DNA of 15,436 nucleotides from Clostridiales bacterium (GCA_019419895.1 JAHZIE010000040.1:9566-25001), one strand, 5' to 3'. Positions 6,326 to 14,583 are shown, counted from the first letter of the stretch. Notes: generated by a model not told the origin, from the sequence alone. Numbers and translations are program-made.

Positions 6326-7804
6326 TTAACCGCCGATGGAATAGTTGGGCGCTTCCTTGGTGATCTGGATATCATGGGGATGGCTTTCTTTCAATCCCGC
6401 GCCAGTAATACGGACAAACTGGGCCTTCTGATGCAGCTCCTCAATGGTGGCACAGCCAGTATAACCCATACCGGCGCGCAGGCCGCCCATCATCTGATAC
6501 ACTGTATTGGAAACCGGCCCCTTATACGGCACACGCCCCTCAACTCCTTCAGGTACGAGCTTTTTGTTTTCTGTCTGGAAATAGCGGTCGCTGCTTCCCT
6601 TTGCCATAGCGCCGAGGCTTCCCATACCGCGGTATACCTTAAACTGACGTCCCTGATAAAGCTCTGTTTCACCGGGAGATTCCTCGCATCCGGCAACCAG
6701 AGAACCCACCATAATCACATTGGCGCCTGCCGCCAATGCTTTAACAATATCTCCGGAATACTTGATGCCGCCGTCGGCAATAACCGGGATTCCATATTTC
6801 TGCGCAACGCTTGCCGCGTCATACACGGCGGTGACCTGTGGAACGCCAATTCCCGCAATCACACGGGTGGTGCAGATAGAACCAGGCCCAATACCAACCT
6901 TAATACAGTCGGCGCCGGCATCAATGAGAGCTTCCGCCCCCGCGGCTGTCGCGACATTTCCCGCAATCAGCTGCACTCTCGGAAAAGCCTTTTTCACCTT
7001 TCTCACCGCGTCCAGAATACCGCTGTTATGCCCGTGAGCGGAATCCAGCGCCAAAACATCCACCTGGGCTTTTACCAGTTCCGCAACCCTTTCCAGAACG
7101 TCCGGCGTCGCGCCGATGGCGGCGCCTACCAGAAGCCGCCCGTTAGCGTCCCTTGCGGAGTTGGGATACTGCACAGCTTTTTCAATATCTTTAATCGTGA
7201 TGAGGCCGCACAAATTTCCGGCGTCATCCACAATAGGGAGCTTTTCAATTTTATGCTTCCTGAGAATTTCCTGCGCCTGTGCCAAAGTGGTTCCAACAGG
7301 AGCAGTGACCAGATTTTCCTTAGTCATAACGGCGGAAATTCTCTGTCCGAAATCTTCATCCGTCATAAAACGCAGATCGCGGTTGGTCAGGATTCCCACC
7401 AGCTTGGTTCCCTGGCAGATCGGAACGCCTGAAATCTTATATTTGGCCATTAAATCATTAGCTTCATGGACATAGTGATCGGGAGAGAGATAAAAAGGAT
7501 TGACAATAACGCCGTTTTCAGAACGCTTTACCCTGTCAACCTGATCGCACTGCTGTTCAATTGACATATTTTTATGAATGATGCCGACACCGCCCTCGCG
7601 GGCAATGGCAATGGCCATTTTGCTCTCGGTAACGGTATCCATGGCAGCGGTCATAAGCGGCGTATTCAATCGGATGCTTTTTGTCAGATTGGTGGAAATA
7701 TCAACCTGTTTGGGCAGCACATTGGACTCCGCCGGAACCAAAAGCACGTCGTCGAAGGTCAGGCCTTCCTTTCCAAACTTATAGTCATAACTGGTATTCA
7801 GCAT
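6326..7804 (-). CDS. guaB: Inosine-5'-monophosphate dehydrogenase
   Basis: 492 aa, normal for bacterial IMPDH. It oxidises IMP to XMP with NAD+, the committed step of GMP synthesis, in the cytoplasm as a tetramer. The (beta/alpha)8 barrel (residues about 10-90 and 220-485) is interrupted by two CBS domains (about 95-215) that in this family bind purine nucleotides. GIGPGSICTTR carries the catalytic Cys311. ADGGIKYSGD (343-352) binds phosphate, YRGMGSLGAM (391-400) is the IMP-binding segment, and SSDRYFQ (404-410) holds the catalytic Arg407-Tyr408 pair of the mobile flap. Start: AAGGGGGA lies 6 nt before the ATG. It has its own strong promoter with an inverted repeat at the start site. There is no guaA next to it, and no purine riboswitch is visible in the roughly 130-nt leader. 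All expected active-site residues are present. Confidence 0.97.
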   Translation of the reverse strand: MLNTSYDYKFGKEGLTFDDVLLVPAESNVLPKQVDISTNLTKSIRLNTPLMTAAMDTVTESKMAIAIAREGGVGIIHKNMSIEQQCDQVDRVKRSENGVIVNPFYLSPDHYVHEANDLMAKYKISGVPICQGTKLVGILTNRDLRFMTDEDFGQRISAVMTKENLVTAPVGTTLAQAQEILRKHKIEKLPIVDDAGNLCGLITIKDIEKAVQYPNSARDANGRLLVGAAIGATPDVLERVAELVKAQVDVLALDSAHGHNSGILDAVRKVKKAFPRVQLIAGNVATAAGAEALIDAGADCIKVGIGPGSICTTRVIAGIGVPQVTAVYDAASVAQKYGIPVIADGGIKYSGDIVKALAAGANVIMVGSLVAGCEESPGETELYQGRQFKVYRGMGSLGAMAKGSSDRYFQTENKKLVPEGVEGRVPYKGPVSNTVYQMMGGLRAGMGYTGCATIEELHQKAQFVRITGAGLKESHPHDIQITKEAPNYSIGG

Positions 7805-7917
7805 GCGTCTTCCCCCTTAATTTTTGTCCTTGTCTTTCCTCAAAATGTCCTCTGAAGGGATGTCCCTCTCCAAAGCCCCTGTTAGGAAAGCGTCTCCTGC
7901 CAGCGGCCTCTAAAAAG

Positions 7918-7940
7918 AAATATACATCCTATGTATATTT
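7918..7940. promoter_or_regulatory. Inverted repeat at the guaB start site, probable operator
   Basis: The arms AAATATACAT (7918-7927) and ATGTATATTT (7931-7940) are perfect reverse complements around a 3-bp CCT centre. On the minus strand the repeat begins 4 bp after the guaB -10 and covers the predicted +1, the classic position for a repressor operator. The A/T-rich arms resemble no operator I can name with confidence. Confidence 0.6.
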
Positions 7941-7944
7941 TATT

Positions 7945-7973
7945 ATTTTATCATTCTGACGTCGGGGTGTCAA
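7945..7973 (-). promoter_or_regulatory. Promoter of guaB
   Basis: On the minus strand a perfect -35 TTGACA (7973-7968), a 17-bp spacer, and a near-perfect -10 TAAAAT (7950-7945). Transcription would start around 7938, leaving a leader of about 130 nt before the ATG at 7804. The promoter lies in the 225-bp gap after the PLP-enzyme gene. No terminator is visible there, so some read-through is also possible. Confidence 0.8.
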
Positions 7974-8029
7974 CATGCAAAAGGCCACAAAAGCGCACCC
8001 TGAATCCGCCAAAATTTGTCTTATTTCCT

Positions 8030-9322
8030 TTAATTTTTCCCAAGTTTCAGAAGTCCCCGTTCCAGCATGGACTGCGCCCCCAGAAGGACGCCCATTTTTC
8101 CGCTGTGAAAATTCAGCCCTCCCTGCATCCACGCCGCATAGGGTTCCCTCAGAGGGGCATCAGCTGACAATTCAATGGACGCGCCGAGGGTAAACGCCCC
8201 TGCCGCCATGATGACCTGATTATCATAACCCGGCATATCCCAGGGCTCTGGGCATACAAAGGAATCCACCGGCGCTCCCTTCTGCATCCCCTGGCAAAAC
8301 GCAACCAGAGCGGGCTCATTACCAAGGACAACCGCCTGGATAATATCCGCCCGTCTCTCTTCCGGCCGCGGCGTAACCTGGTAGCCAAGCCCAGAAAACA
8401 GCGCTGAGGCGAATACCGCCGTTTTTAACGCCTCTCCTGTCACATGCGGGGCATGAAATAATCCCATAAAGAGCTCACGGCTGTGTCCCAGGGTTGCCCC
8501 TACCTCCCGGCCAAGTCCCGGGGTGGTCAGCCTGCGTGCGCAGAGATCTACCAGATCCGCGCGGCCCGCGATATATCCTCCTGTGGGCGCGATTCCCCCT
8601 CCCGGATTCTTGATCAGAGAACCCGCCATCAGGTCCGCCCCTCTCTGGGTCGGTTCTTCCGTCTCCACGAATTCGCCGTAACAGTTGTCTACCATGACAA
8701 TACAGTCTGGCGCAAGCTCCTTGGCAAGGGCTGCAATTTTTTCAATCTCGTCCACATGGAGGGAAGGACGAAGGCTGTAACCCCTGGAACGCTGGAGATA
8801 GACCATCTTAATTCCCGGATTTATCTTTCTTTTCATCCCCTCATAATCCGGGGTGCCATCCGGCAGCAGCTCCACCTGATCATAAGCAATTCCAAACTCC
8901 TTCAGTGTTCCAGCTCCATTTCCTGTAATTCCAATGGTACCCCGCAGGGTGTCATAGGGCATCCCTGTAACGCTGAGCATGGTATCCCCCGGACGCAGAA
9001 CTCCAAACAAGGCCACTGTCAGGGCATGGGTGCCGCAGACAAAATTATGACGTACAAGAGCATCCTGCGCCCCAACCGCCTGGGCGAAAACCTTATCGAT
9101 GGTTTCCCTGCCCCGATCGTCGTAGCCGTAGCCAGTTGAAGCGGCAAAGTGACTTTCCGATACTCCATTGTCAATAAAAGCCTTGAGCATTTTACATTGA
9201 TTATATTCCGTCACCTGATCGATTTCTTCAAAAATCTCCCGGCAGCGGATCAGGGCCTTTTCTTCCTCCTCTTTCAGACGCGGGGAAAATTGGAAAAAAG
9301 GCTGTGCGAAATTTTTTTCCAT
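8030..9322 (-). CDS. Methionine-gamma-lyase-family PLP enzyme (YnbB / 'aluminium resistance protein' type)
   Basis: 430 aa, a fold-type-I PLP enzyme of the Met_gamma_lyase family (PF06838). RHNFVCGTHAL (91-101) matches the substrate/PLP phosphate region, VMVDNCYGEF (209-218) supplies the Asp212 that should contact the pyridine nitrogen, and GSLIKNPGGGIAP (234-246) carries the Schiff-base Lys238. TGGYIAGR and GREVGATLG follow as usual. Known family members are annotated as 'aluminium resistance' or methionine-gamma-lyase-like proteins and lie near miaA/hfq/glnR in other Firmicutes. The true reaction, likely a C-S lyase, is not established for most. Start: AGGAGA is 8 nt before the ATG. It lies 183 bp downstream of the GNAT gene on the same strand, without a clear terminator between them. 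The context does not reveal the substrate. Confidence 0.88.
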   Translation of the reverse strand: MEKNFAQPFFQFSPRLKEEEEKALIRCREIFEEIDQVTEYNQCKMLKAFIDNGVSESHFAASTGYGYDDRGRETIDKVFAQAVGAQDALVRHNFVCGTHALTVALFGVLRPGDTMLSVTGMPYDTLRGTIGITGNGAGTLKEFGIAYDQVELLPDGTPDYEGMKRKINPGIKMVYLQRSRGYSLRPSLHVDEIEKIAALAKELAPDCIVMVDNCYGEFVETEEPTQRGADLMAGSLIKNPGGGIAPTGGYIAGRADLVDLCARRLTTPGLGREVGATLGHSRELFMGLFHAPHVTGEALKTAVFASALFSGLGYQVTPRPEERRADIIQAVVLGNEPALVAFCQGMQKGAPVDSFVCPEPWDMPGYDNQVIMAAGAFTLGASIELSADAPLREPYAAWMQGGLNFHSGKMGVLLGAQSMLERGLLKLGKN

Positions 9323-9436
9323 AGATCGATTCTCCTATTCCGTTGTTTTATTTTCTTGAATTCCATTGCATTCCGGCGAAACGAAAGATGGCAGAAACCA
9401 TGAAAGAACACGAGCCGCGGGCCTCAGAGCCCATAA

Positions 9437-9475
9437 CGTTTCCACTCTGCTCTCCCATTCCGCAAGATGGAAACG
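9437..9475. repeat. 8-bp inverted repeat between the GNAT and PLP-enzyme genes
   Basis: CGTTTCCA (9437-9444) and TGGAAACG (9468-9475) are exact reverse complements with a 23-nt loop. No T-tract follows on either strand, so a terminator is unlikely. It could be an operator in the leader of the PLP-enzyme gene, or chance. Confidence 0.25.
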
Positions 9476-9505
9476 GGTATTTATAACCGACGCGCTCTTT
9501 TCCGA

Positions 9506-10300
9506 TCATCCCGTTTCTGTCCGTTGATATTCCATCCACTGCCCGGCCTGGGTAAATCCAAGCCTCTCATAAAAACGAAATACCTCAGGCCGCGCAAGCA
9601 GGCAGGGGAGCCTTCCGTTCTCCACAGCCCGTTTACAGAGATGGCGTACAACACTTCCGGCCAAGCCCTGCCGGCGAAAGGCTTCCACTGTGGCAAGTCC
9701 TCCAATGAGAGAAAGTGAGCCGGCCTGCGCCGTAAGCATTCCGGCGCATATCAGCCTCTCCCCTTGCCTAATTCCGCAGGCATAAAGCTGCCCATGGCGA
9801 AGCCGATGGGAAAGATCCGTATAAAACGCCTGATCGTCAGGCTTGTGACTGTCCAGTCCCTGACCTCCCACCGTTAAAAGTGGAAAAAGCTCCGCCGCTG
9901 TTTCCACAGGAAAAATTTTTTTCTCTCTTTCCAATTCTAACGCCTTTGACGGAGGGGTTCTAAGAAGATACAGTCTTCCCTGGGAGGACATTTTCCATCC
10001 ATATGCTTCCACTCCCTCCATAGGAAGGGAAATCATTCTTTTTATCCCCGGCAGCATGGACAAAAAGGAATACATCTCTTCTTTGCAGCTCTTTTCTCCC
10101 ATCAAAACATGCAGAGAGCTATCCAAACGGGCAGCCGCCCCTGTGATGCTTTCTTCATTGTCCCATTGCAGCCAATATTCGGCAAAAGGGACGGCCAATC
10201 CATAGCTCTTGGCCGTCCCGCAGATTCCCAGCCCTATAGGGCTGTTTTCACAATATTTCAATAAAAGCGGAAAGGTATCCTCCCCCACCAAACGAATCAT
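9506..10300 (-). CDS. GNAT-family N-acetyltransferase (two-part, 264 aa)
   Basis: The C-terminal half (about 155-255) is a GNAT fold. LSLIGGLATVEAFRRQGLAGSVVRHL (196-221) contains the beta-4 strand and the acetyl-CoA pyrophosphate loop (RRQGLAG, 209-215), and RFYERLGFTQAGQW (242-255) is the usual closing segment. The N-terminal half (1-125) is divergent and may be a degenerate second GNAT domain, as in other ~260-aa GNAT proteins. The acceptor is unknown. Its ATG overlaps the stop of the M42 peptidase gene by 4 bases (ATGA, 10297-10300), so it is translationally coupled to that gene. AGGA lies about 8-10 nt upstream. It is the last gene of the murD-peptidase cluster. Family call is firm; function is open. 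Confidence 0.82.
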   Translation of the reverse strand: MIRLVGEDTFPLLLKYCENSPIGLGICGTAKSYGLAVPFAEYWLQWDNEESITGAAARLDSSLHVLMGEKSCKEEMYSFLSMLPGIKRMISLPMEGVEAYGWKMSSQGRLYLLRTPPSKALELEREKKIFPVETAAELFPLLTVGGQGLDSHKPDDQAFYTDLSHRLRHGQLYACGIRQGERLICAGMLTAQAGSLSLIGGLATVEAFRRQGLAGSVVRHLCKRAVENGRLPCLLARPEVFRFYERLGFTQAGQWMEYQRTETG

Positions 10301-11343
10301 AAAACCTGTTCCTCTTCCCCACTGTCACAAACCGCTTCCGCCAGTTTTTCCACAAGACGGATAGCCTCTTCATAATCCTCTTCCCGAATCTGGGTAAAGG
10401 GGGCGTGCAGATAACGGCACGGAAGGGAAATAGCGGAGCAGCGGACCCCTTCCCTGCTGCAATGAATCGAACCGGCGTCGTTTCCTCCAGAGGCCGCTTC
10501 CTTTATCTGGCAGGGGATTCCATTTTCTCGCGCCAAAGAAAGGGCCAAATCAAAGTATCGCCTGTCGTAAATCGTTCCGCCGTCCATAAAACTGATCACC
10601 GGGCCCTTTCCCTGATAACAGACCTTTTTTTCCGCCGGAACTCCGGGGATATCGGCGGCAGTAGTGGCCTCCACCACAATTGCCGCCGAAGGCGCAACGG
10701 CAAAGGAAGCGGTTTTTATTCCCCGCGTGCCAATTTCTTCCTGTACGCTGAAAACAAAAAACATATCGTAGGCAAGCGGCCTCCGGATGAGTTCAATCAG
10801 CACAGCACAACCGGCCCTGTCATCCAGCGCCTTGGAAACAACAGTTCTCTCCTGCCGGTAAAACTCGGAGAAAAAGACCACCTCGTCTCCGGGAACAACC
10901 GCTTTCTCCGCCTCCTCCCTGCTGGATGCCCCGATATCAATATACATCTGGGCAATCTCCGCCGGCTTTTTCAATTCCTCCGAGGAAAGGAAATGGATTG
11001 CTTTGGAGCCGATGACTCCATGAATTCCTTTTTTCCCCACCTTGACCTGGATTCCCGGCAATACCCTGCTGTCAATCCCTCCTACAGTAGTAAAATGCAG
11101 ATATCCTTCTTCTGTAATCCGAGTGATTATCAGCCCTACCTCGTCCATATGGGCCGCCAGCATCAGCTTTTCCTTCGGTTTCCTTTTCCCCTTTTTCAGC
11201 GCGATAATATTACCAAGCCGATCCACTTCCACACAGGCGCAATAAGGGGTAATTTCCCGCAAAATAAGCTCCCTGACGCTATCCTCTCTGCCGGAGATTC
11301 CCGGGCAACCGCATAGTCTCTCAAGCAATTCATAGTCCGCCAT
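10297..11343 (-). CDS. M42-family (glutamyl aminopeptidase/endoglucanase-type) metallo-aminopeptidase, copy 2
   Basis: 348 aa, standard for M42 dinuclear metalloaminopeptidases, which form large tetrahedral (TET) assemblies that trim peptides in the cytosol. Expected metal ligands and catalytic residues are in place: LAAHMDEVG (His65, Asp67), KALDDRAG (Asp174 or Asp175, bridging), SVQEEIGTRG (Glu202 general base, Glu203 ligand), VVEATTAADIPG (Glu225) and RYLHAP (His313). Residues about 75-160 make the small PDZ-like dimerisation domain. GGGNDAG-like glycine-rich text (EAASGGNDAGSIH, 282-294) lies near the active site. Start: GGGAGG is 8 nt before the ATG. The upstream M42 stop overlaps this start by one base (TGATG), so the two paralogues are co-translated and may form mixed complexes. 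Confidence 0.92.
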   Translation of the reverse strand: MADYELLERLCGCPGISGREDSVRELILREITPYCACVEVDRLGNIIALKKGKRKPKEKLMLAAHMDEVGLIITRITEEGYLHFTTVGGIDSRVLPGIQVKVGKKGIHGVIGSKAIHFLSSEELKKPAEIAQMYIDIGASSREEAEKAVVPGDEVVFFSEFYRQERTVVSKALDDRAGCAVLIELIRRPLAYDMFFVFSVQEEIGTRGIKTASFAVAPSAAIVVEATTAADIPGVPAEKKVCYQGKGPVISFMDGGTIYDRRYFDLALSLARENGIPCQIKEAASGGNDAGSIHCSREGVRCSAISLPCRYLHAPFTQIREEDYEEAIRLVEKLAEAVCDSGEEEQVL

Positions 11344-12398
11344 CAGTCATGCCTCCCTTCTCCGTCCGCACGCCCGCATTGACGTACATAAGCGGCCATC
11401 AGCCTGGCGGTTTCCTCAATATCTGAAAGCTGAACCACTTCAACCGCCGTATGCATATAACGCAGGGGGATGGAGAGCAGGGCGGTATCCACTCCTTTTC
11501 CTATGCAAGAAATTTGATCCGCGTTTGTACCTGTACGTCCTCCCGCCACATCCCTGGTGTATGGGATGCTGTTTTTCTCCGCAAGGCGCAGCAGGCTTTG
11601 GGACATACGTGGGGAAAGAGAAGGAGCCAGCCCAATCATTACACCGCTCCCCATAGGGGCAGTGTTGTCCTCTTTACAGTCGGGAGTCTGCGCAAAGGAG
11701 ACGTCAACTACAACCGCCTCATCCGGGCTGCATCGAAAAGCTCCCGTCGCCGCCCCACTCCCACTGAATTCCTCTTGCGCGCTGAATAAAACTGTCAGTT
11801 TGCAGGTCAGCGGTTCCTTTTCCTCCTTCAAAATTTCCAAACAGCGCAGAATGGCCGCGACTCCCGCCCTGTTATCCAGGGCGGGAGAGGCCACCCTTCC
11901 GCCAAGCAATTCTACGGGCGCGTAATTCACCAAAATCCTATCCCCCAAGGATATCAGCTGCTGTACTTTCTCCTTGGAAAGGCCGGTATCTACCTGCATT
12001 TCCTCAATCGCCGGCGCTTTTTTATCGTCCTTTCCCGTCAAATGGGGCGGCATGCAGGAAATTATGCCCTTTACTCTCTTTTTCCCATAAATGACCACTG
12101 GCTTTCCTACCAGAATCCTGGGATCTACGCCGCCGCACTTAACAAAATGGACAAAACCGTCTCTGTCAATCCGGGTGACCGTCATGCCCACTTGATCCAT
12201 ATGGGCATCTAACAAGACATGGGGAGCATCCGCTTCCCGGCTGCTCCCACAAAATTCTCCAAATAGATTTCCATTGCCCGCGGCATATACCCCGCCAAAG
12301 GAGGACAGGAACCGGGAAATTGTTTCCGCAGCGGCCTCTTCACGCCCTGTCACACCGGGACTCCCGCATAAATCAAATACCAGCTGCTTCATATTCAT
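11343..12398 (-). CDS. M42-family metallo-aminopeptidase, copy 1
   Basis: 351 aa from the ATG at 12398. The frame is open to 12482, but the extra 28 residues would overlap the upstream GNAT gene, are not family-like and lack a better ribosome site. GGAAGGAG ends 12 nt before the chosen ATG; a second ATG two codons on is possible. Conserved residues are LLDAHMDQVG (His66, Asp68), PALDNRAG (Asp175), SAQEEFSGSG (Glu209, Glu210), VVDVSFAQTPD (Asp232) and RYMHTAVE (His316). All ligands are present, so it should be active. It differs clearly from its neighbour (copy 2 has Glu225 where this has Asp232, and different surrounding text), so the pair is an old duplication. Peptide specificity cannot be read from sequence. 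Confidence 0.92.
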   Translation of the reverse strand: MNMKQLVFDLCGSPGVTGREEAAAETISRFLSSFGGVYAAGNGNLFGEFCGSSREADAPHVLLDAHMDQVGMTVTRIDRDGFVHFVKCGGVDPRILVGKPVVIYGKKRVKGIISCMPPHLTGKDDKKAPAIEEMQVDTGLSKEKVQQLISLGDRILVNYAPVELLGGRVASPALDNRAGVAAILRCLEILKEEKEPLTCKLTVLFSAQEEFSGSGAATGAFRCSPDEAVVVDVSFAQTPDCKEDNTAPMGSGVMIGLAPSLSPRMSQSLLRLAEKNSIPYTRDVAGGRTGTNADQISCIGKGVDTALLSIPLRYMHTAVEVVQLSDIEETARLMAAYVRQCGRADGEGRHD

Positions 12399-12444
12399 AG
12401 CTTTTCGTTTCTCCTTCCCAGCGTCTTTTACTCCCCACACATCC

Positions 12445-12981
12445 TTACAGACAGGCCTCTTCCAGCTCTCTCCCATAAGCATTGCGGTAAATTTCCCGCT
12501 TTACCGGCTCGAAATCCTCGGACTTAACCGGCGCGGGATAGCTCATAATCAGCAAAGTTTTGTCACTCTGCCCCTTTCTCAGCGGGGGCTGACAATAAGA
12601 AAAGCCATTGAGGTAAAAACCCAAATCCTGATAAAAGGCGATCCTCCGCCGTGAAATCTCATTTTCCGGCAGCTCTACTTCAAGAACAACCGGCCGTTCA
12701 TCCATCTGGATATATTCATTCAGCAGGGTATGCCCAATCCCCGCGCCCCTGCATTTTCTGTCAACCGCCAAGTGTTCAATGAAACGGAAGCTATCAAATT
12801 CCCATGCCGCCAGAATACCAACGGTTTTAATCTGACGCTTAATAATATAGAAATGATAATAGGGAGAGGAAAACAACTCCTTCTGATCCTCTTTTTCTCT
12901 GATCTCATCCTCTGGAAACGCTTCATCCATAATAGGAAAAACGGAATCAAACTGATCCCGGTCAATCTGCATTACCTTCAT
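12445..12981 (-). CDS. GNAT-family N-acetyltransferase (178 aa)
   Basis: A single GNAT domain. FRFIEHLAVDRKCRGAGIGHTLLNEYI (65-91) contains beta-4, the acetyl-CoA loop (RKCRGAGIG, 75-83) and helix 3. VLEVELPENEISRRRIAFYQDLGF (99-122) is motif B with the conserved FYxxLGF. PLRKGQSDKTLLIMSYP (133-149) is the last strand. The acceptor is unknown. AAGGAG lies 11 nt before the ATG. The gene starts 100 bp after murD and ends 46 bp before the M42 pair, all on the same strand with no terminator seen, so it is probably in the murD operon. Confidence 0.85.
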   Translation of the reverse strand: MKVMQIDRDQFDSVFPIMDEAFPEDEIREKEDQKELFSSPYYHFYIIKRQIKTVGILAAWEFDSFRFIEHLAVDRKCRGAGIGHTLLNEYIQMDERPVVLEVELPENEISRRRIAFYQDLGFYLNGFSYCQPPLRKGQSDKTLLIMSYPAPVKSEDFEPVKREIYRNAYGRELEEACL

Positions 12982-13081
12982 TGATCTATCCGCTCCTTAT
13001 ACAAATTTCTATTTTGAAGCCGTCCCAGCCGTTTCAACTTTCAAGACGCAGGCACATCCTCCAGGCGCGCTTTAACTTTTA

Positions 13082-14476
13082 TCATTTCAAATCATTGACA
13101 AGCTGTTTAAAATGAACGCCGCGGGTTTCAAAATTGGGATATTGATCAAAGCTCGCGCACGCGGGCGACAAAGAGACAATATCCCCTCTTTGCGCCAACT
13201 CGCGCGCTTTCCGCACCGCTTCCTGCATATTCTGCACACGGATAATAACAGGCTGATCCTGCCGGTAGGAAGGAGCCCCTTTCACCGCGGCTTCAATTTT
13301 ATCAGCAGTCGCTCCAAGCAAAATCAATATTTTAACCTTTTCCACCACCACAGGGCCCAATACATCAAAGGGTATTTTTTTATCATAGCCGCCGGCAATC
13401 AGGATGATTTTCTCATCATACAGAGAAAGAGTTCCGGAAATAACCCTTGTGGGACTGGTTGCAATGGAATCGTTGTAATATTTCACGCCGTCCAACTCTC
13501 TGACAAATTCCGCACGGTGCTCCACCCCGCCGAAGCTTTTTGCCACTTTTTCTATATTGGCGACATCCACAGTCCCCCATACCGCGGAAATCGCCGCAAG
13601 GTAATTTTCAATATTGTGATTTCCTCTTATCTTGATCTCCGCCGCGGGCATGACCGGAATTTTTTCTCCGTGATAGGCCATCATGATCATCCCGTCCTCA
13701 GCAAGATAAGCACCTGACTCGGGTTGTGCTTTTCTGCTGAACAAAAGCACCTGACCGCGGGTTTCCTCCGCAAAGGCGGCTGTAATCTGATTGTCCATAT
13801 TCAGTACAGTCCGGCTGAATGCGTTTTGGTGCAAAAACAGGTTTTTCTTTGCATTGATATACTCCGCCATATCCTTATGCACATCCAGGTGATTTGGGGA
13901 AACATTGGTCACAACCGCTACATCTGGCGCCTGGCGCATGGAAATCAACTGGAAGCTGGAAAGCTCCACCACCGCCACATCGTCAGGAGAAATTTCTTCT
14001 ATCAAAGGAAGAAGGGCACGGCCGATATTCCCGCCTAAATGAACCTTCCTTCCCTGGGCCTTCAGCAGTTCGGAAATAATGGTGGTGGTAGTGGTTTTGC
14101 CGTCGCTTCCCGTGACAGCGTAAATCGGGCAGGGGCACAGATCGAAAAAGACCTCCATTTCCGATGTCACCGCAATCCCTTTCCCGCGCGCTTCTTCCAG
14201 CTCCGGAAGATTAAACCGCATGCCCGGCGTGCGGAAAATGACGTCCACATCCAGATTTTTCAGGTAATCATTGCCCAGGCTGAGCCTGGCTCCCAATTTT
14301 TCCAGCTTATCCGCCGTTTCGCCCAGCTGCTCCCTGGTTCTTCTGTCACATACGATCACACTGGCGCCCTTATTTAAAAATTGAGACACCAAGGGGGTAT
14401 TACTCACGCCTATGCCGCAAAAGGCCACCTTTTTCCCCTTCATTTTCTCAAAAAAACGCTCGATTCTTTCATCCAT
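13082..14476 (-). CDS. murD: UDP-N-acetylmuramoyl-L-alanine--D-glutamate ligase
   Basis: 464 aa from the ATG. It adds D-glutamate to UDP-MurNAc-L-Ala with ATP hydrolysis in cytoplasmic peptidoglycan precursor synthesis. The three Mur-ligase domains are visible. N-terminal UDP-binding (KKVAFCGIGVSN, about 15-26; FRTPGM). Central ATPase with the P-loop VTGSDGKTTT (121-130, Lys127), GGNIG (148-152), ELSSFQL (171-177) and VSPNHLDVH (192-200). C-terminal domain with GGVEHRAEFV, YYNDSIATSPTR and LSPACASFDQY near the end. DSIATSPTR is the clostridial-style version of the usual NDSKATN. Start: GGAGG (14490-14486) is 9 nt before this ATG; a GTG one codon upstream (14479) is equally reachable. It stands apart from the usual mur/fts cluster here, heading an operon with GNAT and M42 genes. 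Confidence 0.96.
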   Translation of the reverse strand: MDERIERFFEKMKGKKVAFCGIGVSNTPLVSQFLNKGASVIVCDRRTREQLGETADKLEKLGARLSLGNDYLKNLDVDVIFRTPGMRFNLPELEEARGKGIAVTSEMEVFFDLCPCPIYAVTGSDGKTTTTTIISELLKAQGRKVHLGGNIGRALLPLIEEISPDDVAVVELSSFQLISMRQAPDVAVVTNVSPNHLDVHKDMAEYINAKKNLFLHQNAFSRTVLNMDNQITAAFAEETRGQVLLFSRKAQPESGAYLAEDGMIMMAYHGEKIPVMPAAEIKIRGNHNIENYLAAISAVWGTVDVANIEKVAKSFGGVEHRAEFVRELDGVKYYNDSIATSPTRVISGTLSLYDEKIILIAGGYDKKIPFDVLGPVVVEKVKILILLGATADKIEAAVKGAPSYRQDQPVIIRVQNMQEAVRKARELAQRGDIVSLSPACASFDQYPNFETRGVHFKQLVNDLK

Positions 14477-14583
14477 CACAAATTTCCTCCATTACAGCAA
14501 TTCTATACTATCCTGAGGTTCTGCCCCTTGTTTTCATCCAATCCTTGCTTGCTGAATTCTTTCATTACAGGCATATTTATTAT

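Noticed and set aside
6160..6375. 71-codon minus-strand ORF past the end of guaB
   Set aside because: It overlaps the guaB C-terminus in another frame and ends in the bidirectional terminator; no ribosome site or recognisable motif.
6374..7432. 352-codon plus-strand open frame
   Set aside because: It is the antisense of guaB, which has complete IMPDH motifs; the antisense product has no family features.
7805..7938. Purine riboswitch in the guaB leader
   Set aside because: I could not find the conserved core or the two-loop architecture of a guanine/adenine riboswitch; only a short symmetric element is present.
8483..9139. 218-codon plus-strand open frame
   Set aside because: Antisense of the PLP enzyme gene; no ribosome site or motif.
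10405..11316. 303-codon plus-strand open frame
   Set aside because: Antisense of a clear M42 peptidase with all metal ligands, and without protein-like features of its own.
12399..12482. N-terminal extension of M42 copy 1 to 12482
   Set aside because: It would overlap the upstream GNAT gene, is not like the family N-terminus, and the ATG at 12398 is preceded by GGAAGGAG.
13000..13081. Terminator between murD and the downstream GNAT gene
   Set aside because: Only direct repeats (CAGGC) and a 5-bp inverted repeat are visible, with no T-tract; co-transcription is more likely.
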